Positions 53,572 to 64,000 of a stretch of DNA of 64,000 bases are shown here, in pieces. The notes beneath the pieces were generated by a model. That model had not been told where the DNA came from. It worked only from the letters and a program-made list of their open reading frames with translations, and did not search any database. Source of the stretch: Sabellastarte sp. h YS-2021 (Eukaryota > Annelida > Polychaeta > Sabellida > Sabellidae); the NCBI GenBank assembly GCA_964017235.1, contig OZ024935.1:1922001-1986000 (forward strand), written 5' to 3'. Within the stretch, counting starts at the first letter, position 1. Each line of letters opens with the position of its first letter. The position numbers were made by a program, and so were the translations under genes.

Positions 53572-56500
53572 ATACTAAATATATGCAACATGTACCAGTG
53601 AATGAATATTACAAAACTTTTACTTTTTGGATGAAATGTGCACACACATTGGTAACAGTAGCCTCAGCAATGCCCAGATAACTGGGATAATTAACTTGAT
53701 AGAAACCACAGAGATATAAATTTCACTCTCTGCACAGTTGAAAAACATATAAAACAGTGGGGGTAATGCTGGGAGAGGTGGGGCTGGGGAGGGGGAAGCA
53801 GTTAAAGGAACCAGTTGCAGATTTTCCTTAGACTGCTCACAAGTATTGCATACAAAGTTGGCAACACCCATATATGCAAGCCAGTTCCATGTTCATGGAG
53901 AAACAAGAGTAACTTTTCATGAAACTGGTTATTTTTAAAAATAAAATCAACAGGTTAGTGTCAGGACCACCGTGACACTGAAAACACAAGTGAATACCAC
54001 AGGCATGTGCACTACAATTGTTTAAGTCAGGGGTGACTAATAAACACAAGACCATTATCCCCAAAAATGGTCTGACCAGGCAAGGAAGTCTTCTGTTTGG
54101 ATACCTCTATTAACACATAAATGACTAATTTATTCTATTCAAAACCATTTGACTGGAATTTATATCACAGACACAGATTAAGAATAGTATTTTAGTCTTT
54201 GAGGTGCCCATAAAAGCATGAGATTCATATTTGTCAATATAAAGAAGTGTTTCTTATGAATGCATTATGGCCCTGCAAAAGTAACACCTTAGATACTTCA
54301 TATCTAAAGGAACAAAATTCAAGTACGGTGGATAAAATCAGAGATTCAATTATTCATCATTCACATCAAACTGATCAATGATCTTTAGAGATGTGTACCT
54401 GTGTCATAAGCACACATATATTAATACAGAAGAGTCTCAGTTTTGACATGCAGTAATTTACCGTTTGTAAATTACAGTTATGGCCTATATGAGGCTATTG
54501 TAATCCTATAAACATATTTTCTGGCTCTTTCAATAAAAATGTAATTGACTTTCTGTACATAATATTCTTTACAAAGACCTATATTTAGGAATAGCATGGC
54601 CCTGGCAGTTATGTAAGGGGTTCTAGACAATAGACAATAATTCTAATACAACAATTTAGCCACATCATATCCACCAGAAGACTAATACAACAATTAAGCC
54701 ACATAATATCCACCAGAAGACAAAGTTGAAGGTAGAACACCTGAACCTAAAATCAAAAATCGGTAAGCTAAGGGATATCAGAACCATAGAGGACACCTGT
54801 ATTTACTGAAAAATTAAGGTCGGTAACTTTTGCAAAAAAATAGGATTTCAGTTATTTCGTAATGGAGAATGAAAACTGGATCAGTGGATATTATCAGATA
54901 ATTCATTCCAAGCTTTTGGAGTGGCATAGTTAAAGCCAAGAACAAAATGCTTTGTACACTTATATATTGAACGAAACAACTGGGGAACCTCTAGAACCTC
55001 ATTGTCCATCTAACAGCTGTCTGATACGTATAATTTCTAGTTTTCAAAAAAAAAACAGAAATATCTAAGATAGCCAGTGTGAGAAAGCTCATTAACCAAT
55101 GTTGATGTTTTGAATGCAGGCTGCTATAGTATGGTAACCAGTAAAACCTTCAAAGTGTAGATGGATAATTACTCTCCGAGGTCCCAAATAATCCTGATAA
55201 AACTTGGAGATTTTCTGCACATGAAAAAGGGGTTTTTCTGAGTCAAACTATATTCCCAGATACATAACCACCTCAGCAGGATAAGGGGATTTCCCACTTC
55301 TTCTATTGTTATTGCTAAATGTTTATACAGAAATAATAAATTTTGTTTGGTCAGCAGCATTAAATTTTAGTCTTTTAAAAATTAATAATCATCTCATTGG
55401 TATTATTGAACCTTTTTCCTATCAATCACCTTTAAAACCACGAGTATGAGTATTTTTGTGGGTGATTCGAATATAGGGTTGTATGTCGTCAGCATAAAAA
55501 TGAAACCTAAATATAATTATTTCAACAACAAATAAGACCTAATATAATGATACCAAACACTTTACTTTTCAAAATAGAATATGGTAAAAGTAATACTGGA
55601 ACAAGAACTGAAGCTGGAAGAATATCAAGAAATAATCCCTGCTGATCTAAATGTGTTGGTGGCAATGTTTATTCGCTGGTCAGTTGTGGCAATGCCCAAG
55701 GCAGTCACAGGACTGTAACTCTTAAGCTCAGCCTTTTGCAGAGACATCTTTTTAATAAGTGAGTGGAAATAGCCTTCCTTAAAACATCAAAGACATAGTG
55801 TCCAACCAACGAACAGAGGAAAGAAGAAGAAACATAGGCCAAGGAACTAACAAGCAAGATTTTTAAGATGATATACCATTAATTTTCTTGACTCATCTGA
55901 ACTACATCGCCCGAAATCTTCATCTTGGTCCTTGAATCCTTGGACAAGGTGTCCTTGAATTCTTTTCAAAATTAGTTAGCTAAATACCTCTCAGATTGAT
56001 TAGAATGGAGAATTTTGTTGTATTTTATTCTATTCTGGACTTTTATGGCGCTTAATTTCTGCCAGGCAAACTCTAAGGCGCAACACCATAATCTAATTAA
56101 AACATTATATATCCATGGCTGTTGCAAGTCTAGTACCATGGAGACGGCGGATAAAGTGTATACTAAGTTGGGAATGCCTTTTTGAAGATATGCAATTTTA
56201 ACCTTCTCCTGGAACAGGTGAAAGTTGGGACAGAACAGACCTCATCAGGCAAATCATTCCAAACCGTAGCAGCATCAAAAGCAAAGCTGTGGCCAAAGTG
56301 TTTTTGGATTTATGTTGAATTCTATTAAGGATCCTATGAAACTATCAATGTAGAAGAGAAAAAGTACTTTAACTGTGCCAAAGTTTAACTAATTTTACCT
56401 ATTAGAAAAAAACCATAATTTCACCTATTAAACAACTCAATAATGGTACTTATAATAACAAAGTTTCTGCATAAACATCTGAAAAGAAGGATTAAAGTGG

Positions 56501-57300
56501 AAACAATTGAAAGATAAGCTCACATCCTATGTCATTCAATATCTGTCACTGAGACATTGGCAAAAAGGTACATATAGTCAATATAGGATAATGTAGATGT
56601 ATATAAGTTTATCGAATCTACTGCTTTTCAGATGCAATCCCAACAATGGGGAACTGAGTATACTAAATTAAGAATTGACAAAAGTGATATTCAATGGACA
56701 ATCTAGGTTAGTAATGGATGGTTTAATGGAGAGTGAATGAAGGAAGAAATAATAAGTGTGGAAGCTAGAGTTGAAGAGGTGTGTTTTAATGTGTTTATTG
56801 AAGGCGGCAACAAAGGGCCTATTTCTTAAGTGAAAAGGGAGAGAGTTCCAGAACGTTGGTGCATAAAGGCTGAAGGAGCTGTTTTGTGTAATTTGTGGAC
56901 TTTTTGTTCACAAGAAGGGATCCAACGGAATTTAAATATTGGAGTTTTCTTTGAGGTATACTGGTTGGCTATGTTTTAGATTTTTTTCTGTGATCAGTGA
57001 GGCTTTTTGGTTGCATGGTGAGGTGGAAAAACTTTCAAGAGCAAGGTACAGTCCTGCAGAGTAAATTTTGGACATACAATTTAAAACAAACACAACAAAT
57101 CGTTAAAACCTCAAAAATGTCATCAACACTCCACTTAAATCCACAGTTACGTACAATTTATGTAAAAATGACTATAATTATAGATTTATCAGAGAAATGG
57201 AATGGCCATTTAGACCAAGTATGTAAGAGTATGATAGAAATGTTTATAGGTTCCAACTTATGAAAATTCCTCCATCTGCTGAAGTCAAACCCAGATAAAA

Positions 57301-57441
57301 TTTGGGCTTTTATGTCCCGTTCAACAGCCAGGGTAACATTGGGAGAAGATATTAGATTCCCACTTGTGGGACTCGAACCTCACAGTGGTGACAACCTGTG
57401 GTTAGATGTCAAAGCTGAACCACTAGGCCACTGAGGACTTC
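57301..57441 (-). mobile_element. tRNA-derived SINE, short type (copy 2)
   Basis: Exact duplicate of the SINE at 51036-51176, carried along in the 6,265-bp duplication and not an independent insertion. Confidence 0.88.
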
Positions 57442-58446
57442 GAAAATAAACTCATACTATATGTTGTGTTAAACTAAGTTCAGCATTGGGTTACAAATAG
57501 GAATGGGAAGTGTACCAAACTCCTCTACTTAATGTGAAAGACAGGAATTACACCTCATCTCAGTCCAACTCCCTAGAATTGGGGGACCAATAATTTATGT
57601 GGGACCCTGCCATCTTAACCACCAAAAATTCAGGTGTTTCCTTTTTTTCTCAAATATATACTAGTGTTTATTATAATAAAACTATTTGAAGATGATATAT
57701 TGACTGTATATTGACTACAGAATATATCCACTGAATTAAAATCCACATGTTGAGTCCAAGTGATACTCTAATGTGTTTTAAGATCAAGTTATGGCTTGAT
57801 CATTTTCCAACAATAACATATCACATCAAGAAGTGAAAAAAAATCTCACCAAATTGAATGCTTCCTTTATATTTAGAAATATGAAAAACATTTTTGATTA
57901 ATAAAGCTCTGACAATACTGTAACAGGTCTAATACAAGGGCTGAATGGCTTGCCTTTATTAAAAACTGAAAGATTAACTATCCTTAAAAATTGTTTCAAA
58001 AGCATCCAGTAATTAATAGCTTTGAACTTTTTTTCCTTTGAATACACCACAATGAAGAATGTAAAATGTTTTGCAACAACAGTGCACAATTTGACACATG
58101 TTCAGTCATTATCTTTAAATGATGCCAACAGCCCTTGCATCACTTTTTCTTGCTAGAAGACATAGTTGAAGTTTTATGTCATTAGACATTACAAGGCAAT
58201 TAACTGACAAATATACAAAGCTTTTGATTCAGATGGCCCTCTAAAGCAGCAATTTTTGCTTCACTACTCCAATCGTACCGAGTAAGTAACAAAATAATCT
58301 CAGTAGAAGCTGTCCTTTGTTCCTGGAGGACATGGAAGTTCAGTTCCAGTGCGATTAACTCTCACAAAAGTTATGGAAAACATATTACAATGCACACACT
58401 TATCCATTTGTAAATGTGCACAAGCTGTTTCCACTTTTAAAATTAC

Positions 58447-59144
58447 TTTGTGATATGGCCTACAAATTGTATGAAAATCAGAATGGAATTTATATTAAAT
58501 GTTCCTTAATGTCTTGATACAAAATCAGTCTAGTTCCCAGTTCCACTTACCAATGAACCATATATGTTTGACGTATAAAGATATCTCGGCAACATAAGAA
58601 ACTAATAATATATTGCTTTGTTTTAAACCAATCTGAGAATGTTTGGCCACCTCCTTTTCACCCATTTCTGTAAATAGTTGATTACTGAAAAGTTTTTATG
58701 CCTCCTCTTCAGTAATAAACTTTTTGCTTTTGAATTTTCTTAACGTTTTTTGGCTCAAAAAATATCCTATTGGTGAGTTGTAGTTTACAGATCTATATTT
58801 ATAATAAAAATATATACTATAAGTGATGCAAACAACACTTTTTTGTGTTATTAACCTGTGTTACCATATTCTATCTCCTGTAACTTGAATTGAAAGAAGG
58901 ACCAGGTCATATAACAGGAGCATAACAAAATTCAGATCAAGTTTGCTTGGTAGAAACTTCAATTGTGCTTTCAACAAAGTTTAGCTTAAAATATAAAAAT
59001 TCTACTGGTTGAAAAGTTCAGCTGGAGTTTCTAGCCAACTAAATTGCCAGAAAGTCCAATTGGACTTTCTACTGGTAGAATTTCAGATTCTAATAGATTG
59101 CAGTTTCTACAATGTAATATGTATTACATTGACTGTTAATTGTC
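58447..59144. other. No gene seen
   Basis: AT-rich sequence between the duplication and the block paralogous to 21.2 kb. A run of related short pieces built on TTTCTA/TTCAA (58940-59120) is noticeable, but it is not a clear repeat. Confidence 0.4.
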
Positions 59145-60110
59145 TGTTTTAGCAGAAACATTATTTTTCTCTGACTATTTAAAGTTGCTCATAATAGCTG
59201 ACCTTTTTTTTTATCTTCAGCTGAGAAACAACCTGTTTACTTGAAAAGCAGAAAAATTATCACTATTTTTCAAACCTCATTATCATTTCTCTTGTCTTAT
59301 TTTAAAATGCACTACAAAACACAAGACAGACCTTTGTACCGGCCAGAAATTATTTCTTCTTGAAGTTCTTGTATTTATATTTCCAAAACAAAGACATATT
59401 CAAGTCTTGATGTATGCCTGCCTGCCACTGAAACACAAAACAAGAGCCTTTGTTAAACATATTTTATGCAAATACAACAAAGGAATTCCCAGAACACGCT
59501 TTAATACAATAATTGGAACATTGTGTTGAAGCCTGTCCCAAGACTTGGTCAAACCTATATGAACAGATGATTTGATGATATCGAGAAAGCCAGTTCACAC
59601 AGCAAGGTAGGTTCAACTTTGTCAAAATTGTGTGGTTGTTGACCTAACTAGTTAGACGGAGTTTAGTACTTATCAATTCTGAACTGTTAGATTTAAGAAA
59701 CTGAAGCCAAGTATAAAACTTTTGTTGGATTATAAAATGTTTTAAAAAAATTTATGTAATAAGGGTTACTGTTTGATAAAAAGTAAAGTTATTTACTTCA
59801 ATTTTTGATGAATATTGGTGGAAGCTAGCCAAAAGAATAGGTGTTTAAGGATCAAAAGTTACTGGTTACCATCCAAGACACATTTGAAGACATAAATTTA
59901 CAAATTACAAAATTACAAGTCAGTACACATTTTCAACTTGAGATTTCTCCATCAGTTTCAAATGCATCTTACTGCAATACAACAAGCAACTCTGAAAACA
60001 TAATTTTTCTAAAGATATAAAAAAACATATTTATATGGTACATAGTTTCTGTTATATTAATGAAAACTAGTCACTTGTTATTTGTAATGGTAATTATCCA
60101 TCGTGTCACT
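59145..60110 (+). promoter_or_regulatory. Second copy of the C1q-gene promoter/exon-1 block
   Basis: Diverged paralogue of 21205-22060. It keeps GACTATTTAAAGTTG, CAAGTCTTGATGTATGCCTG, GAACATTGTGTT, AAGACTTGGTCAAACCTATA (TATA-like box at 59556) and CAGCAAG before the donor GTAGGTT at 59607. Past the donor it keeps GGTACATAGTTTCTGT and TCACTTGTTATTTGTA. In the first copy the signal-peptide exon lies 4.8 kb downstream; the equivalent here would be near 64.4 kb, outside the window. I infer the start of a paralogous C1q-like gene. Confidence 0.5.
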
Positions 60111-60606
60111 GGGGAATACCAAATGTGTCCTTGTCAATTTGTTCACACATTTAGATAAAACACGGCATGTAGAAGATACTAAATCATGTCTATTCTATGA
60201 AGTGGACTCCCCAAAATTATTGTGCTGTCCACTACATGAAATGGACACAGTTGTACATGGAAAGTTAATCTATTAATGAAGATCACTTTCTTAGGCCATT
60301 GCTTTTGCTAAAACATTAAACCTATGACATACTTCATAACATACAATACATTGTTTTCAAATTTATTCATTTTATCTTGCATAGAGTTACAAGTAAATTT
60401 TATAAAAACAAAACTATGTAGGCCTTTTGTTTTCATTTGTTTTCCTAATAGTGTTAACATTAAATGTTGCAATAATTTGTTATCACAACTGCACATGTAG
60501 TAATCTGACAGAACCCAAGAACTGATAAAATAACTTCTGTGATTGGCAGGGAGAATGTGCTAGAATTCATTTTTGATAAAATCACAATTATTAGTGTGGC
60601 TTGTAG
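60111..60606. other. No gene seen (possible intron of a paralogue)
   Basis: AT-rich, no recognised feature. Confidence 0.35.
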
Positions 60607-60801
60607 GGAATTCTCTTATGGTTATTTTTAAATATCGCTTTCAACACATACAGTTGGTCAAGGTTCTGTAATGTAAAATGGTGACCATTGGTATCCAACT
60701 ACCAACTTCCCCACATAGGTTCTTGGGTTTGAACCACAGACCTCCAAGGTAGCAGATGAGTGTGTTACCACTGTGTCTTTGTGGCACCGGAATTCCCTTA
60801 T
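60607..60801 (-). mobile_element. Old tRNA-derived SINE, long type
   Basis: The body is 60620-60788 on the minus strand between GGAATTCTCTTAT (60607-60619) and GGAATTCCCTTAT (60789-60801), which match at 12 of 13 positions. The head has GTGGTAACACACTCATCTGC and GGTTCAAACCC, the middle GTAGTTGGATACCAATGG. It is shorter and more diverged than the copies at 31.8 and 36.1 kb, so it is older. Confidence 0.8.
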
Positions 60802-63800
60802 AAAATACTTGGTAGAGAGTGTGCCTCTAGAGTGACAAGTAATGGGTTTGAGTCCTTAAAACCATTTTTTGGATATTCGTGTATTGAGAAAACAAAAAAC
60901 AAAACCAGAAATTAAACTAAATGTTATATTTAACTAGAATTCGCTTCTGTAACCAAATCTTAGGATATTCCAGTCAATGTTAATTGGTTCATACTATGAA
61001 TTTACACAAGCATAGCTTAAAAGAATCCATATTTCAAATACAATGGACATAGAAATTTATACTTAAAAATAGTGTATCAATAATTTAAACTTTGCATTTG
61101 GATTTTTGTTTAAGCACGCTACTTGTCTTCATGATAGTTCAATGTCACTGATTCTAGTGGCTCTTTTTTGAAGCTCTCAATGCTGGCTACCACACAAAGA
61201 CACTTATAAATACCTTACCAGTTACTAATTATACTTTAATGTATGTAACTATAAATTTTACTGTGAACAATCAATATTTTAAATTTTCCAGATAAATATG
61301 CAAGATATAAATGCAACAAAATGTGACAAATTAAACTGTTCTTCTCACAAGTAACAACATTGACATAAAAATTTGCACTAATCTATGTAATCTTTAAATG
61401 CTGATGTTGACTGATGTAAACAGGTAAAATATAATACCAGAGCTGTACAACAACTTACAAGGCCTACTTGAATAATAAAACTAGATTTCAATATTGGAGA
61501 AGAGAAAGATAAGGTGCACTACAGGCATCAGAAAGTGCAATAAGAGTGCCATAATCTATTGCATATTTGTGTTCACTGTCAAACATGTATGTTGGGAAGT
61601 CTAAAAAGTATATAAGAAACATTGTGCATGTTTAGCAAAAAAACTTCCTTTCTAACATACTGTAAAACACGAATTCTACACTAATTTCATTATAAAATTA
61701 TAATGATTTAGCATTGATAAACAATATATTTTGTAATTTATCAATGAAAATCCTGATTGTTTTCAAGACTTCTTGTTTGTAGGATAATAATTACAAGAAT
61801 GGCCATGTTTATTTGTGTGAGTTCATTAAACAAATATATGTGACATAAAGAACTTGAAGTTAACCTGTGTGTAGTTAACTCAGTCCACTGCCTAGTAATG
61901 AACTTTACCATCGATTGCAATTATATTGGGGGATTGTTTCCCCCCTGAGTGTAGAGTTTTGGAACAAAGGCCAGTTATGTACCAGCTGTCACTTGGCAGT
62001 GTAAGGAGATTATTGTCTAGTCTAAGTTAATGTCTGTATAGTAAACAGAATTAAAATATAATTGAACTAGACAATATTTACCACACCACTGTCTAAACTG
62101 CCTTATATATCCAATTATGCTTGGTAATATTTCGAAAATATATTGAATTTTCTCATCAGAGGCTGAAAACACATCCCACTTTTGCCCTAAGGTGCAAAAA
62201 GCTTATCCTCTCTGAGCCGCTTTTTTTAGCCTCTCAGCCGCCAGTGAGCCTCTTTTTTGGAGGATCAGGGGAAAAAAATCAATAAAATAAATGTTTGATT
62301 TCATTGGTGATTATCAGGATTTTAAAAATCAATAAAATAATCAAATACTGACTATTGAACAGTATCCACTTAAAGGTGAAAGGGAGTGTAATAAGTGGTA
62401 ATAATAGTAACAAAAAGCAATAGAGTATATCTATAAGCTTTTATGTTCAGTCTCTTTATGTAGGATGGAAATAGGACCAATTATGGTTGCAATAGTTTAA
62501 ATATTGGTAATACTCTATAATTTGCATATTAATGTATATGCGTTTTTTATGCACAATTATGGGTTCCCAGCCTGACATATGGTGTGATATCAGTATATAC
62601 ACTAACATATAAATTGTTTTTTTATATGTATGGCATATCTGATTGAGGTATTCCCAGCAAGCATGATCATATGGGGCCTATGTGGGCTATAGGCGGGCAA
62701 ATAGCAATATGGATCCTATAAAGGATATAGATGGGCACAGAATGCCCAAAGGGGGCCATATTGGTCCCATTTATATAAAAATACTTAATGTTCCCTAAAT
62801 AGTACAAAATGAGGAAAATAAAACAGATTTAATAATAGATTCATTTGGCATCATGTTGATTTGGACTTCGTAAAGAGTGGTAAACAAAACATTTCTTATC
62901 ACAATGTTTAATATGGGCCCCAGAATGGACTTTTATGGATGATTTACTGGTATAAGGGTCCCAGATAGGTCCCATATATAAATCCTAGAGGAAAAATGTA
63001 AATATATATAACAAGTGTTCTTTATTAACTTCTCATCTGATTTTGAATGAAAAAATCCAAAAATAAAAAAGGTCCTATTTGAGAAAAACAACTCGCCACA
63101 AAAGCTTTTTAAATAAAAGTGTACACACATATTGGTTGGACCTGTGAAGGTCAAAAATGGTTATAATATTCTCACAAGGGACCCTCATTATTATCACATA
63201 CAATAGCCATTTTATAGCTCTGTAAATGTATTGTCAAGTTTTTGTAAAAAATGTATTAAATTAAATTTGTTGTATATCTCACTAATTAATAATCTAGTGG
63301 TTTATATTACCTTAATGTACCATAAACACCTTTTTCATGTATAAGAGTACAGAAATCCTAAGTCTACAGTTGTGGAAATTCTGTAAAATTTTAGTTTCTC
63401 TTAGTTTAACTCAAGGGGTCATTAATAGGTCCAACCCCCTATATCATGCAGTACAGGTATGTTGATCTTTTCACACAGATAGTATTTTGAGGCAGTGCTA
63501 GGAAAATGGGAAAACACCCCATGGTGTGAAACAGGGTAGCCTTTCGTCACTAGGATACAAATTACAGTACAATTTGAAGATTATAAATATGTGTGAGAAA
63601 TCTATGAAATTTTTAAAAATTGTGTAAATAAGGCTAAAATAATAAACTAGGATAGTTTTGGTGGGGATTCATAATGAAAAAAATCTTTATTAATCAAATA
63701 ATGCATGTGCTTAATTATATCAGTTAACTGAGGATTTCATCATGTGTTTTACTTGTGTCTTGACAAGGCTATGTAGCTGTTTTTTTATGTAGCTGCTTGG

Positions 63801-64000
63801 GCCATCTGGAAAAATGGTTTGGGTGAATCATTAAGTGATGAGTTTCTGATACACATTTCTGTATTCTGTATAAGACAAGCTTAGACACAAATGTGGTACA
63901 TCATAAGATTTTGAACTTGAAATGATTTGAATTACATTCTGGAAATTGGATAATAGTATAGTATGAATCAAGATTGTATTGTGCTTTATTTACAAAGGGT
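60802..64000. other. No gene seen in the right flank
   Basis: AT-rich. Minus-free tRNA-like text at 60810-60855 (TTGGTAGAGAGTG, GGGTTTGAGTCC) may be a SINE relic. At 62640-62990 short blocks such as GGGGGCCATATTGGTCCCAT and AGATAGGTCCCATATA recur and may be a decayed repeat. No supported exon, including no signal-peptide exon for the putative paralogue. Confidence 0.4.

Larger units (their letters stand above)
52182..58446. repeat. 6,265-bp tandem duplication, copy 2
   Basis: Second copy of 45917-52181 with offset 6,265. It carries duplicates of every element: dispersed repeat 52455-52855, plus-strand LINE 52845-53571, decayed LINE 54855-55595, LINE 3' end 56013-56311, second-family LINE fragment 56705-56905 and SINE 57301-57441. 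After 58446 the sequence (TTTGTGATATGG) no longer matches the start of the unit. Confidence 0.95.

Noticed and set aside
60802..64000. Signal-peptide exon of the putative C1q paralogue within the window
   Set aside because: The region was scanned for an acceptor followed by ATG and a hydrophobic run with a donor. The best candidate (near 61141, MSLILVALF) hits a stop at once.

Overview
This window is animal nuclear DNA: AT-rich, intron-containing and packed with retroelements, with no bacterial or viral gene organisation. Tyrosine-recombinase retrotransposons of both the DIRS and Ngaro types, tRNA-derived SINEs, L2/CR1-like LINEs, arrays carrying AGGTCA motifs and a secreted C1q-domain gene together suggest a marine invertebrate. 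A mollusc is the most likely source, but that is an inference. Only one host protein-coding gene is well supported.

Layout. 0.43-9.03 kb holds a DIRS-like element on the minus strand with inverted terminal repeats and an internal complementary region. A 5'-truncated LINE on the plus strand is inserted in it, and a tRNA-derived SINE with a 17-bp target duplication is inserted in the LINE. A second SINE abuts the outer end of the DIRS. 10.6-11.0 kb has a two-copy tandem repeat. 14.1-17.4 kb is a duplicated ~2-kb unit containing a ~140-bp tandem array rich in nuclear-receptor half-sites. 17.5-18.4 kb is an array of about 18 copies of a 48-bp unit. 19.1-20.8 kb is a decayed LINE.

21.2-28.1 kb is the host gene: putative core promoter and non-coding exon 1 (donor at 21603/21604), a signal-peptide exon (26440-26509) and a C1q-domain exon (27659-28074) with a poly(A) signal. 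Its first intron carries a 2,245-bp non-autonomous hAT transposon. The promoter/exon-1 block has a diverged second copy at 59.1-60.1 kb, which looks like the start of a paralogous gene running off the right edge.

28.4-32.2 kb and 39.6-45.1 kb hold LINE fragments, a 5S-rRNA-like relic, a foldback element and a transposon-like element with inverted arrays of AAATYGGCCC. 33.3-39.35 kb is a decayed Ngaro-type element with split direct repeats (A1 - ORFs - B1 - A2 - B2), interrupted by a SINE inside its reverse transcriptase. 45,917-58,446 is a 6,265-bp segment present twice in tandem with no difference found in the parts compared. It is either a very young duplication or an assembly artefact. 60.8-64 kb shows no gene.

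All retroelement reading frames carry stops, frameshifts, truncations or insertions, so none appears autonomous.
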